Positions 33,870 to 42,756 of a stretch of DNA of 64,000 nt are shown piece after piece. This DNA is from an uncultured Dehalococcoidia bacterium (lineage in GTDB: Bacteria > Chloroflexota > Dehalococcoidia > Lucifugimonadales > JAAXIE01). Location of the stretch: the NCBI GenBank assembly GCA_951813255.1, contig OX638353.1:1736001-1800000 (forward strand). Direction: 5' to 3'. The translations under genes were made by a program, and so were the position numbers. The notes beneath the pieces are model-generated. The model did not search any database, was not told the origin of the DNA, and was given only the letters and a program-made list of their open reading frames with translations. Numbering within the stretch: position 1 is the first letter of the stretch; the number at the start of each line of letters is the position of its first letter.

Positions 33870-35465
33870 CTACCAGTTCCGATTTGTTGGGCATATCTTC
33901 TGCTCATTGGGGCCTTGGTCGTCGGCGTACTGCGCACAGAAGGCCTGTCTGTGGTACATCTTCAGGGAGGCGCACTCGCTGATCGTCATCGGCCTCGTGT
34001 GTGTGACGTCACCATTCGCATTCTGTACCTCCACCCACCTCCAGCCGTTCCTTGCCATCATCCTGTGTCCATCCGCGTTGAACCAGCTGTAGTCGCGCAG
34101 GGCACTCGGTACCGACCGCTGGTGAGTGCACTCGGAGACGAAGTAGCTGTAGAGAGTGTCACGGTCGGCGGAAAACACTCCGACCTCTCTTGTCTCTCCG
34201 TCCTCCGTATAGGTGATTGGAGCGCGCGGCTGGGGAACGCCCGGCGGCGACTGTGTATTGTTGGTCACGGCCTGCTTGCTGAACGTGGCCACGGCCTTGC
34301 CGTTACTGCCCTTGAGAGGATTGCCGCCCGCTCTCCTGTAGGACACGGTCACGAACTGGCTCGCCTTCACCGCCGGCACCGTGAGCCTGACCTGCCTTCC
34401 GCTAATCGAAATCCCGGTGGCCGCGTGCGAAGACCCTCCAGCCTCGATCGTAAACCGGCCCGCAGCAGGGACCGAAGTGGTGTCCAGCTTGCTGTCGAAG
34501 GTGAGAACCAGTGTGGCGCCGTTGATCTCCCCGCTTGTCAGGACCGCCGGCTCATTCGAATTCGCATAGCCAACGACCTTGATCATTGCGACAGTCGTAT
34601 CGCTTCCGCTCCCCCAAGTACTCTGCAGGTGACCCCGCACGCTGCGATTGTTCCCGATCTCCCAGCCGGACGCCGCGCCCGAATCCTCAGCGTCCGAACC
34701 CGTTCCCTTGACGTGACTAGTGTTGCTAGTGGTGTGTACGTCGATTACCACCCAATACGTGCTGGTGGCGTCGAGATCGATGCCGTCGCCGGATGCCGAA
34801 AAGTCCTTAGTACTGAAGGAATTCTGCAGTGTTGTTGGTTTCTTGAGCGTGCCTAGGCTGCTGCCAGGTAATCCGGACGAATCTTCGGCAATGTACACTG
34901 AGTAGCTGGGCTGCCCACTGGTGGCCCTCATGTTCATGTCGATACGGGTCAGCGTATAGCCGGCGGCATTGCTGCCCGTGGTGAACGGCTGCGCGGTGTC
35001 TATGCCCATGGCAATATTGCCGGTACCGCCCTGCCCGGTGTTGCTGACCAGCGTGCCGGCCGTCTGGGTGATGGTCACGCCGCGCCCCTGCACCTCATCC
35101 CTCTGGACTTGCGGCGGCGGCGGTACGCTGGTCGGTTCTACCTCCGTCTGGACCTGTGGCGGCGGGGGTACGATGGGCGGGTAGACCACCGTCCGCACCT
35201 GCGGCGGCACGGGTACGCTGGGCGGTTCAACCGTCGTCCGAGCTTGTGGCGGCGCGGGTGCGCGGGGCGGTTCGGTCACCTCCGGAGGGGTACGACCCTC
35301 TTTGAGGACGATGGGCGCGGTAAACTCGTCTTGTCCGTCAGCCGCCACGGAGCCTGGGACCAGAAGTAGGGCAAAGGCTATGCCCAAGGCCAGCGAGACC
35401 AGCACACTGATCCCGAGCAGCCTCGTCCCGGATTGAGAAACCAAAGCCCCTGATGTGACCTTCAT
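33870..35465 (-). CDS. Secreted surface protein with choice-of-anchor-like and SwmB domains, copy 2
   Basis: About 531 residues, ATG at 35465 with GAGG seven bases upstream. Same domain order as copy 1: signal segment, Pro-rich repeats (longer here: PPSVPVPPQ, PPIVPPPPQ, PTSVPPPPQ), choice-of-anchor-like domain (QPFTTGSNAAGYTLTRI), SwmB domain and Cys module. The C-terminal 120 residues are almost identical to copy 1, while the middle domain is strongly diverged. That pattern suggests gene conversion at the ends with diversifying selection or recombination in the ligand-facing middle. It has no sorting motif or C-terminal membrane anchor. Confidence 0.8.
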   Translation of the reverse strand: MKVTSGALVSQSGTRLLGISVLVSLALGIAFALLLVPGSVAADGQDEFTAPIVLKEGRTPPEVTEPPRAPAPPQARTTVEPPSVPVPPQVRTVVYPPIVPPPPQVQTEVEPTSVPPPPQVQRDEVQGRGVTITQTAGTLVSNTGQGGTGNIAMGIDTAQPFTTGSNAAGYTLTRIDMNMRATSGQPSYSVYIAEDSSGLPGSSLGTLKKPTTLQNSFSTKDFSASGDGIDLDATSTYWVVIDVHTTSNTSHVKGTGSDAEDSGAASGWEIGNNRSVRGHLQSTWGSGSDTTVAMIKVVGYANSNEPAVLTSGEINGATLVLTFDSKLDTTSVPAAGRFTIEAGGSSHAATGISISGRQVRLTVPAVKASQFVTVSYRRAGGNPLKGSNGKAVATFSKQAVTNNTQSPPGVPQPRAPITYTEDGETREVGVFSADRDTLYSYFVSECTHQRSVPSALRDYSWFNADGHRMMARNGWRWVEVQNANGDVTHTRPMTISECASLKMYHRQAFCAQYADDQGPNEQKICPTNRNW

Positions 35466-35574
35466 CAAAACACCTCATCCGATGATCCAAGCCTTCCTTG
35501 ACTATAAATGGCCGGACTCAAGATTTCTTACATCTCTCATGTAAATTCCATGGTGTTTAGGGCGCATATTTTCT

Positions 35575-37029
35575 CTAGCTTGTCTGGGAACACACGGAGG
35601 GAGCAACATAAGGATCGAACATTTCCCCAGCCAACGGCTCACTTTCGTGGATACCGTGGTAGTAGGCCTTGTCGTATTCGCATACGGCGTTCAAATACTG
35701 CTCCCAAGCTAGGGAGAAAGTATCGTAGACCGCCCTGAGCCTTAACAGGTTTCCTTGCGTAGTGGAGCACGAGGATGCGGCTTCTACGCTCCCGCAATAC
35801 GCTATGGCCTTGTCGTCGTACTCGTCTCTAGCCTCAAGCATATTCCCTGTGGCGGATACGTACCGTTCCTTGGCTCCATTCACCCGTTCTCTCAGGGCTG
35901 AGTTCTCCGGCCGTGTCCCTTGCTGGAGTTCGATTACATATCCCAACACGTTGCTCTCCGGGATCCAGTGTCCGTCCGGCTCGTCCAATGCATCTCCCTT
36001 GGGCCAGAAGTAGTAGACATCGTCCTCGATCTTGATATCCGTGACCCTGTGAAGCACTGGGGAACCATCCATCTGATTTGGAGGGTAGTAGGAGATGACA
36101 GTGTCCGCTGCTATGTCCTCCGAGCGAAAGTTCTGGAGCACCACGACGGTGTCGAGGCACGTGATCTTGGGTTCCATGCTGCCAGTGCAGGTGGGAAACA
36201 TCTTCCTACATGACACCTGTAGGGCCTTGCGGTCCTCCTCCAAGCCGGCGACGACTGCTCGCAGACCCTCCGCCCTCTCCTCCAGTTTGGTCACGGACTC
36301 ATGCGCGAGCCTGAATTCCTCCAGCTGCGTTTCCAGTCCGCGCTTCTCGCCTTCCAGGGTCTGCAATGTCGCCTTCAAGCCACTGTTGTCGTCGCTGAAG
36401 ACAGAAAGGGAGGCTTCAAGCCCGTCCCGCTCGCCCTCCAGCGATTCGACCGTCGCCTCAAGCCCGTCTCGCTCGCCCTCCACTGATTCGACCGTCGCCT
36501 CAAGTCCGTCCCGCTCGCCCTCCAGTGAATCGACCTTCGTCTCAAGTCCGTCCCGCTCGCCCTCCAGTGAATCGACCTTCGTCTCAAGTCCGTCTCGCTC
36601 GCCCTCCAGTGATTCGACCTTCGTCTCAAGCCCGTCTCGCTCGCCCTGCAGGGAATCGACCTTCGTCTCAAGCCCTTCCCGCTGGTCCTGCAAGGTTTCG
36701 ACCTTCGACTCAAGTCCGTCTCGCTCGCCCTCCAGTGATTCGACCGTCGCCTCGAGTCCGTCTCGCTCGCCCTGCAGGGACGCGACCTTCGCCTCAAGCC
36801 CGACTCGATCGCCCTCGGCCCGCTGGAGATTGGACTGTTCCTCCCCAAGCTGCTTGTTCTTCACGCCGATCTCTTCTGTTGCCAAGTTGAGATCCCCTCT
36901 TGTTTCTACGAGTCCATAGGCCAGAACCCCGATCTGGGCAAGTAAGAGGAGAAAGAGAAGGACCACAAAAGGGCCAAAGAACCGCCTGATCGAGGTCCGT
37001 GCTTGTGTGATCCGGCTGGGGCTGCTCAC
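35575..37029 (-). CDS. Membrane-anchored long coiled coil fused to an ER/SipW-type signal-peptidase (S26B) domain
   Basis: 484 residues. Residues 18-40 form one membrane helix (PFVVLLFLLLLAQIGVLAYG). Residues of about 60-230 are 14-residue repeats of the type LEGERDGLEATVES, a canonical two-heptad coiled coil. From about residue 297 comes a signal-peptidase-like domain: CTGSMEPKI with the catalytic Ser, DTVISYYPP, then VLHRVTDI with His where bacterial SPase I has Lys (as in ER SPC/SipW enzymes) and FWPKGDALDEPD with the conserved GD. The remaining 80 residues are helical with two or three Cys. It probably acts on the outer face. Confidence 0.8.
   Translation of the reverse strand: MSSPSRITQARTSIRRFFGPFVVLLFLLLLAQIGVLAYGLVETRGDLNLATEEIGVKNKQLGEEQSNLQRAEGDRVGLEAKVASLQGERDGLEATVESLEGERDGLESKVETLQDQREGLETKVDSLQGERDGLETKVESLEGERDGLETKVDSLEGERDGLETKVDSLEGERDGLEATVESVEGERDGLEATVESLEGERDGLEASLSVFSDDNSGLKATLQTLEGEKRGLETQLEEFRLAHESVTKLEERAEGLRAVVAGLEEDRKALQVSCRKMFPTCTGSMEPKITCLDTVVVLQNFRSEDIAADTVISYYPPNQMDGSPVLHRVTDIKIEDDVYYFWPKGDALDEPDGHWIPESNVLGYVIELQQGTRPENSALRERVNGAKERYVSATGNMLEARDEYDDKAIAYCGSVEAASSCSTTQGNLLRLRAVYDTFSLAWEQYLNAVCEYDKAYYHGIHESEPLAGEMFDPYVAPSVCSQTS
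36415..36800 (-). repeat. 42-bp tandem minisatellite encoding the coiled coil
   Basis: About nine to ten head-to-tail 42-base units, differing at a few positions, encode the 14-residue coiled-coil repeat. The length is a multiple of two heptads, so copy-number changes keep the coil register. Confidence 0.9.
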
Positions 37030-37442
37030 ATCAACATACCATCCACCCGGGCAACGCCCCGCGGTCCGGGAAGAGATGGACGAAACGGAAGGGGGCGGTC
37101 CCCAATAGCACCGGCAGAGTCAGCGATTGAGCCTCCTTTCTTGGTCGTGTGCGCCTCCAAGAGAGGGTCTCTCGGTTGTTGGTCCATCGGGAATCTCCAA
37201 GCTCATGGGATTACCGCCGCGTAGAACTGCTTGCCAGACAATTCGCGAGATCAGTCCGCCGGGATGCAACTTATTTCCAACACTACAGTTTAGCGACACT
37301 CTGATAAAACAGGGGTAAAAGAGCAAGCAATAGTGCTTTTATATTGATTAATTACGGGCGACACTGGTATAAACGGCTCTGCCCAAGTCTATTTCAGGCG
37401 CGTGTCGGGCCCCTGGGAGCTAGCTATCGGCGAGGAGGGAAG
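37030..37442. other. Divergent intergenic region
   Basis: 413 bases between the coiled-coil gene (leftwards) and the sensor kinase (rightwards). A small leftward open frame around 37120-37205 is too weak to call. The part just before 37360 is AT-rich (ttttatattgattaatta) and probably holds the kinase promoter. Confidence 0.45.
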
Positions 37443-39818
37443 TTGAAGGAACCTGACGACCGCGACCGGGAGATTGCGACGCTGCGGGACCGGCTGTCCC
37501 GCCTGAGCGACGCCAGCCTCCGCGTCAACGAGAGCCTCGACCTCGAAGATGTCCTCCAAGGCGTACTGGACAGCGCCCGGACGCTGACTGACGCCCGCTA
37601 TGCGTGCATCACGACCCTGGACGAGGCGGGACGGATGGAGGAGCTCCGGGTCTCCGGAGTGACCGACGAAGAGACCCGGCGTCTCTGGGAGGGTCCCGAG
37701 GGTCAGCAGTTCTTCGAATACCTCAGCGCCATTGCGGAGCCACTGCGAGTATCGGACCTGGGTGGTCACGCCAAGGCACTGGGCCTGAACGAGCTGCGCA
37801 CTCCTGTGCATATCAGCTCATTTCTGGCCATTCCCATGCGCCACCGGGGCGTGAACGTTGGCAACATTCACGTTGGCAAGGAGGTGCCCGGCCAGGAGTT
37901 CAGCCGGGAAGACGAGGAGACCCTCGTCATGTTCGCTTCCCAGGTCGCCCTCGTCGTTGCCAACGCCCGTCGGCACCGGGATGAGCGGCGCGCCAAGACG
38001 GGCCTGGAGACTCTGATTGAAATGTCCCCCGTGGGAGTCGTCGTCTTCGACGCGGCGGAAGGCACTCTGGTGTCGTTCAACAGGGAAGCGATGCGGATCG
38101 TCGACGGACTGCGCAATCCGGATCACACGAGGGAGCAACTGCTGGACGTGCTTACCGTGCGCCGCGCCGACGGGAGCGAATTCTCACTGACCGAATTCCC
38201 CCTTGCTGAAGTCCTCAGCACCACCGAAGCAGTGCGGGCCGAAGAGATCGTCTTGGCAGTGCCCGACGGGCGGAGCATCGCCGTGCTGCTCAACTCCACT
38301 CCCATCCGGTCGGAGGGGGGCGGGGTCGAGTCCGTGGTCATAACCATGCAGGACATGACGCCGTTGGAGGAGATGGAAAAGCTCAGGGCAGAGTTCCTGG
38401 GCATGGTGAGCCACGAGCTGCGCTTGCCGCTGACCTCCATCTGGGGCTCTGTGATGGCCATGCTGGAAGACACTGAGGACCTGGACCCCGCCGAGGCGCG
38501 CCAGTTCCTGAGGATCATCCTCGAGCAGGTCGGCAGCATGCGCAACCTGATCGGCGACCTGCTGGACGTGGCCCGTATCGAAACAGGCACGCTGCCCGTC
38601 GACCCCGAACCGGTGGAGGTGGCCACCCTGGTGGACAGGTCCCGCAACTCTTTCCTGAGCTCCGGGGGCAGGAACAACCTCAACATCGACCTAGCACCAG
38701 AACTGCCTCTGGTGATGGCGGACCGGCGGCGCGTCGTCCAGGTCATCGGCCATCTCCTAGCCAACGCCGCGAGGCACTCGACGGAATCGTCCTCCATCGG
38801 GGTCACTGCCGCGCGGGACGGCGTCTACGTGGAAGTATCGATCAAGGACGAAGGGCGCGGGATTCCCATCGAGCGCCTGCCGCACCTGTTCCGCAAGTTC
38901 TCACGCCAGGATGACGACCCCGGAGGCGACACGGGTCTCGGTCTGGCGATCTGCAAGGGTATCGTGGAGGCCCACGGGGGCCGCATCCAGGCCGAGAGCG
39001 ACGGGCTGGGGCTGGGAGCTCGGTTCGTCTTCACTCTGCCGGCGGTGGAAGAGGCCCCGGCCGACAGGGTCCGACCCGCCTTGGACTCGCCGCAGCAGGT
39101 GAATGCCGGAGAGACCATTCTGGTCGTGGACGACGACGCGCAGACTCTTCAATACGTCCGCAGGGCGCTGGCCGATGCGGGCTACAATCCGGTCGTAATT
39201 GGCGAGCCGGAGGATGTGATCCCCACCATGGAGGAAAGCCGCCCCGACCTGGTCCTGCTCGACATGGTATTGCCGGACGCCGACGGCATCGCGGTGATGC
39301 GAGACGTCCTCTCGGTTGCCGACGTACCGGTTATATTCATCTCCGGCTACGGGCAAGACCAAGTGGTGGCGCGGGCCTTTGAGGCGGGGGCCGACGACTA
39401 CATCGTCAAGCCCTTCTCTCCAACGGAGCTCGTCGCCAGGGTCAGAGCCGCCCTGCGAAGGAGGGCGGGCTCCTATCAGTCTCAACCGCCGGGACCTTAC
39501 GTCTATGGCGACCTCGCCATCGACTACGCCGAGCGCCGGGTCACGTTTGCCGGACACGTCGTGGAGCTAAGGGCCAAGGAGTACCAGCTCCTCTTTGAGC
39601 TTTCGGTCAACGCCGGGCGGGTCGTGACCCACGATGAGCTCTTGAGGAGTATCTGGGGCGCGAAGAGGCCGGACAACCTGCGGGCGCTCCGCACCCACCT
39701 GAGCCAGATTCGCAGTCAGATCGGCGAGGACGCGAGCAACCCCACCTACTTCTTTGCCGAGCCCCGTGTCGGCTACCGGATGCCCAAAGGGGAGGGGCGG
39801 GAGCAGGACGAGGCATGA
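37443..39818 (+). CDS. One-protein two-component system: GAF-PAS-histidine kinase-receiver-winged helix
   Basis: About 791 residues from TTG 37443, directly after GAGGAGGGAAG. Order: short coiled coil, GAF domain (RYACITTLDE to VANARRHRDE), PAS domain (MSPVGVVVFDAAEGTLVSFN), HisKA with phospho-His about residue 323 in MVSHELRLPLTSI, HATPase with N/G boxes (LLANAARHS, DEGRGIP, GDTGLGLAICKGIV), receiver domain from about residue 557 (VVDDD, phospho-Asp in LVLLDMVLPDADG, Lys in IVKPFSP), and an OmpR-type winged helix at 690-785 (RVVTHDELLRSIWG, VGYRMPKGE). No membrane segment, so it senses a cytosolic signal and could regulate DNA itself. Confidence 0.93.
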   Translation: MKEPDDRDREIATLRDRLSRLSDASLRVNESLDLEDVLQGVLDSARTLTDARYACITTLDEAGRMEELRVSGVTDEETRRLWEGPEGQQFFEYLSAIAEPLRVSDLGGHAKALGLNELRTPVHISSFLAIPMRHRGVNVGNIHVGKEVPGQEFSREDEETLVMFASQVALVVANARRHRDERRAKTGLETLIEMSPVGVVVFDAAEGTLVSFNREAMRIVDGLRNPDHTREQLLDVLTVRRADGSEFSLTEFPLAEVLSTTEAVRAEEIVLAVPDGRSIAVLLNSTPIRSEGGGVESVVITMQDMTPLEEMEKLRAEFLGMVSHELRLPLTSIWGSVMAMLEDTEDLDPAEARQFLRIILEQVGSMRNLIGDLLDVARIETGTLPVDPEPVEVATLVDRSRNSFLSSGGRNNLNIDLAPELPLVMADRRRVVQVIGHLLANAARHSTESSSIGVTAARDGVYVEVSIKDEGRGIPIERLPHLFRKFSRQDDDPGGDTGLGLAICKGIVEAHGGRIQAESDGLGLGARFVFTLPAVEEAPADRVRPALDSPQQVNAGETILVVDDDAQTLQYVRRALADAGYNPVVIGEPEDVIPTMEESRPDLVLLDMVLPDADGIAVMRDVLSVADVPVIFISGYGQDQVVARAFEAGADDYIVKPFSPTELVARVRAALRRRAGSYQSQPPGPYVYGDLAIDYAERRVTFAGHVVELRAKEYQLLFELSVNAGRVVTHDELLRSIWGAKRPDNLRALRTHLSQIRSQIGEDASNPTYFFAEPRVGYRMPKGEGREQDEA

Positions 39819-40210
39819 GCGAGAGCAACGAAGGGACAGGCGGGCCACGCTTGGATGTGACGGCCCACTCAATCATATGGCGAATCAGAGATGCGGCCCG
39901 CTACCTCGGTTCCATCATCCCCAACGTCAAGAGTGCGTCTCGCCACCGCCACGACCCGTCAAGCCCGCGAGCGTGGCGAGAGGCCTTGATTCCCCAGCGG
40001 ATGAACAGACTGGTAGCTGCCCACTCAGCCATCGAAGACGGATTCAATTACCTCATTTCAGGCCACTCCCGTGGCGAAGCGCATGTCACCCAAGTCGAGG
40101 ACGACCTCATCGGGGAGTCGCGTAGTGGGCGCGCGCGCTTTCGAGAAGCCAAGCCTGAAACGCAAAAAATACTCCACACATCGACGTACAAGGGTGAGAA
40201 CGCCCGATAG
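39815..40210 (+). CDS. Possible small protein coupled to the kinase gene
   Basis: 131 residues whose ATG overlaps the kinase stop (ATGA), a typical coupled arrangement, with a weak purine-rich ribosome site. I recognise no domain; residues 60-90 (RMNRLVAAHSAIEDGFNYL) could be helical. It ends just before a small tandem repeat and the left part of the putative element. It could be real or a chance open frame in GC-rich DNA. Confidence 0.35.
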   Translation: MSESNEGTGGPRLDVTAHSIIWRIRDAARYLGSIIPNVKSASRHRHDPSSPRAWREALIPQRMNRLVAAHSAIEDGFNYLISGHSRGEAHVTQVEDDLIGESRSGRARFREAKPETQKILHTSTYKGENAR

Positions 40211-40226
40211 CGAACGTCCTCACCCT

Positions 40227-40267
40227 CTATTGTTCGGCCTATTGTTCTGTTCGGCCTATTGTTCGGC
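40227..40267. repeat. Short tandem repeat of CTATTGTTCGGC
   Basis: Three imperfect copies of CTATTGTTCGGC in 41 bases. It lies between the kinase region and the PRTRC-like cassette, possibly near the left boundary of the integrative element. Confidence 0.6.
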
Positions 40268-40298
40268 GCCGAAGCGCTGGCTCTTCCCCGGTGTAACC

Positions 40299-40706
40299 CT
40301 AGAACAACTTCAAGGCCTCGGCTTGTGGTTGGTCGGTTGCGTACTCAGGGTGCCTGGGCTCATCATACCACTTAGCCCGCGCCCTTTCGGTCACCGCCAG
40401 CACCTCATGCACCAGTCCTGAAAGATCCTTATCATCGAAGGACTCGATGTGGGGGTCGGAGGAGGGCTGCTGCACTCCGATGATGGCCCTACCGCCATCA
40501 ATGGACAGGACGACCTTCAGTTCCTCCGCGGGTGGACCGGCATCGTCCTCGCAGTGTTCGGGACTCCCGGATTCCCTCACGACCTCGCTGTCAGGGTCAC
40601 GTATTTCGAGGTCTTCGGCATCGGCTTCAGGCGATTCGACGAAGAGGCTCTCGTAAGCCTCCTGGGAAGCTGAGAGAGTTACTTCGGTTCCAATTTCTTC
40701 AGGCAT
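40299..40706 (-). CDS. Acidic hypothetical protein of the PRTRC-like cassette
   Basis: 135 residues from the ATG at 40706, preceded by GAGGAG; a longer form from 40751 has no ribosome site. Very acidic (PEADAEDLEIRDPDSEVV). The C-terminal half (ELKVVLSIDGGRAIIGVQQPSSDPHIESF, then LVHEVLAVTERARAKW) alternates strand and helix. This resembles PRTRC proteins with a low-complexity N-terminus and a small folded C-terminus, but I cannot assign it to protein E or any other. It is the last gene of the leftward cassette. Confidence 0.6.
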   Translation of the reverse strand: MPEEIGTEVTLSASQEAYESLFVESPEADAEDLEIRDPDSEVVRESGSPEHCEDDAGPPAEELKVVLSIDGGRAIIGVQQPSSDPHIESFDDKDLSGLVHEVLAVTERARAKWYDEPRHPEYATDQPQAEALKLF

Positions 40707-40760
40707 GGCTTTCTCCTCTTCTTGATTCTTATGCGACTTTTTTGCGCCCATGGTCGAGTC

Positions 40761-41144
40761 TCAGTGCGACCGTCCCTGTATCTCCCCGATAGTCGCGGGA
40801 TCCCAATGGAGGTCGCGCTCCACCGCGGGCACATTGCCAAGCACCGTGACCCCCGCCAGTTCGGTGAGGTCGAAGTACCCCAGTTCCGTCTCAAACCCTT
40901 TGACGAGACCGAAGCACAGTCCGGTCGCCGGGTCCCACTCGGTGATGTACCAAGTCCATCCGTTATAGGGGCTAAACAGCTTGGCCGGAGCGAAGACATC
41001 GTCGTAGTCCTGGACGTCATCGTTGGTGCCGAGAGCGGGAATTGTCTCTCCCAGTTCTCTGGTCATGAGGCTGTGTCCGCGATAACTGCTGTGATTGTCC
41101 TGCCACATCGTGGCGTTCGTGGCGCCCCTCTTTGAGTTGGGCAT
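40761..41144 (-). CDS. DUF2958-family protein
   Basis: 127 residues. The segment AKLFSPYNGWTWYITEWDPATGLCFGLVKGFETELGYFDLTEL, broken here by position rather than length, carries the DUF2958 hallmarks: WxWYxTEYDP-like, GLxFGxVKG and ELGYF; then VERDLHWDP near the end. DUF2958 genes are recurrent neighbours of replication and helicase genes on plasmids and integrative elements. Function unknown. It lies between the ThiF gene and the acidic protein, same strand. Confidence 0.85.
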   Translation of the reverse strand: MPNSKRGATNATMWQDNHSSYRGHSLMTRELGETIPALGTNDDVQDYDDVFAPAKLFSPYNGWTWYITEWDPATGLCFGLVKGFETELGYFDLTELAGVTVLGNVPAVERDLHWDPATIGEIQGRSH

Positions 41145-41218
41145 AGTTTCCCTCCGGTTGTTTCTCTGGATGGATTCATGTGCGCTGGCCTTCGGGGAGT
41201 TGTGGCCCCCGAGTTGCG

Positions 41219-42037
41219 TCAGTGCGCCCGGTCCACCGGGTCGGAGTCGTACCCCAACAGCCGTCTCGCCGCCTCTGGAGTAACGTAAGATGGGGTGACG
41301 GTGCCCTGCTCCATATCCAGGTAGAGGCCCATGAAAGGGCAGGTGCCCGCCACCATGCGGCGGACCACCTGTAGCACCAGTGACCCCATCATCTGGTTGA
41401 TGGTGGGGTCCTGGTCAGTGAGGTCGAGGGCTGCGGCGCAGTCCACGTCCGGCGGTCTGGTGGACACGGCGGTCAGCAGATCGGGGCGCTGCAGCGTGGG
41501 CGCGGGCAGCAGGTGGCAGGTCTCTCCCGTGAAGGCGGGTTCGTCCCAGGTCACTTCGCCGGATACATTGCCGATGAGCACCTGCCCCCAGTTGGTGTCG
41601 TTGCCCGCGTCGATGAGCCACCGGCGCGGGTCGCCCGGCAGGCACTCGGCCATGGCCCTGCGCGCGGCTGCGTTGTCGGCGCAGCCGATGAGCAGGGAGT
41701 TGCCGTAGGCGGTTAGGCCGGGGTAGCGGTGTCCGTGAGGGAGGGCGTCCTCCTCCCGGAAGGGGTAGACCGAGTAGCCCACGGGACGCCGGTAGGCCCG
41801 GGCCAGCCGGTCGGCAAGGGCTTGGCTCTTGAACCTGTCCACGTCCTCGGCGTAGAAGTTCTGGCGCAGCAGGTTGTGGGGCTCCACCCGGTCGTGGTCG
41901 ACGAGGACGATGGTGGCCTCCCGCCCTTGGAAGAGGCGGCAGAGCCCCTCGGCGACGAAGCCGCCGGTCCCGCCGCAGCCGACCACTGTGATCCACGGGT
42001 TGTCCAGCAGGAATGCGTTGTCCAGGTAGTAGGGCAT
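41219..42037 (-). CDS. PRTRC-type ThiF/E1-like adenylyltransferase
   Basis: 272 residues. Rossmann-type nucleotide motif VVGCGGTGGFVAEGL, then IVLVDHDRVEPHNLLRQNFY with the Asp and the RxxxQ-like pair used by E1 enzymes, and LLIGCADNAAARR. This is the adenylation domain that activates the C-terminus of a ubiquitin-like protein. No zinc-binding Cys pairs or rhodanese tail, as usual in the PRTRC ThiF family. The frame is intact. It starts two bases after the JAMM gene's stop, so the two are co-translated in all likelihood. Confidence 0.9.
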   Translation of the reverse strand: MPYYLDNAFLLDNPWITVVGCGGTGGFVAEGLCRLFQGREATIVLVDHDRVEPHNLLRQNFYAEDVDRFKSQALADRLARAYRRPVGYSVYPFREEDALPHGHRYPGLTAYGNSLLIGCADNAAARRAMAECLPGDPRRWLIDAGNDTNWGQVLIGNVSGEVTWDEPAFTGETCHLLPAPTLQRPDLLTAVSTRPPDVDCAAALDLTDQDPTINQMMGSLVLQVVRRMVAGTCPFMGLYLDMEQGTVTPSYVTPEAARRLLGYDSDPVDRAH

Positions 42038-42039
42038 CT

Positions 42040-42756
42040 TCAGTTCACCCCCTTGCCATTCTTTGGTGTTTCGTGTTCACCCACGAGCCGGACGCCCGGT
42101 TCAGGACCGTAGAACACCTGCGGCCAGTCCAGCGGAGCGAAGTGGCCGTAGACTCCCACCCGGAGGCTTAGCTCCGGTAGAGCGGTGTCGAGGCGTCCGA
42201 CGACGCCGTAGATGCGGAAGCCCTGCTCGTCCCGGTCGTCGGTGGCTGAGAAGAAGGCGCGGGAGCTTCCGTGGGAGTGGAACTCGGCGACCACCCCCGC
42301 CGGGGGCACGTAGGCGAGACTCGTGGCGGTCCCGGCCTGCGGGGGCACCGCCAGCCGGTAGGCTCGCCCGTCCCAGCCCACGGCGAAGAACCGCTTCGTG
42401 TCCGGGGCGTCCTGGAACCAGCGCAGCCCCAGCTCAAAGAGGGGGGCCGGGATGGGGCCGTGGACCAGTTGCGCCTTCTCGGCCACGGGAGCGAGCCCCC
42501 GCACCACGCAGGAGGCGACCGGTACCCGCGCCGTCAGGTGGGCGCTCCGGGACTGGACGTAGACGCCCCCCGATCCCAGAACGTAGTCGTAGCCGATGCC
42601 CTGGACGCTGGCCAGCCCGGCGGTGTGGTTGATCAGGTAGCCGACCGGCCCAGATGCATCGTTAACGGTAGCCTCGTCTCCCCTCGGAGACCGCCATTGC
42701 GTGGGCCACCGTACACTGGGGAACCAGGTCCTCCACCGGGTATTCGGTCTGTCCAT
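42040..42756 (-). CDS. PRTRC protein A-like JAMM (MPN) metalloprotease
   Basis: Up to 238 residues. The domain from about residue 35 (GYLINHTAGLASVQG) resembles PRTRC protein A. The metal motif is exact: HSHGSSRAFFSATD fits HxH-x7-S-x2-D, with a Glu three residues before in VVAEF. This is the JAB/JAMM deubiquitinase signature, consistent with maturation or removal of a ubiquitin-like protein. The start is a problem: the ATG at 42756 overlaps the 69-residue gene by 95 bases and no other ATG, GTG or TTG precedes the conserved part. The upstream 35 residues may not be real. Confidence 0.85.
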   Translation of the reverse strand: MDRPNTRWRTWFPSVRWPTQWRSPRGDEATVNDASGPVGYLINHTAGLASVQGIGYDYVLGSGGVYVQSRSAHLTARVPVASCVVRGLAPVAEKAQLVHGPIPAPLFELGLRWFQDAPDTKRFFAVGWDGRAYRLAVPPQAGTATSLAYVPPAGVVAEFHSHGSSRAFFSATDDRDEQGFRIYGVVGRLDTALPELSLRVGVYGHFAPLDWPQVFYGPEPGVRLVGEHETPKNGKGVN

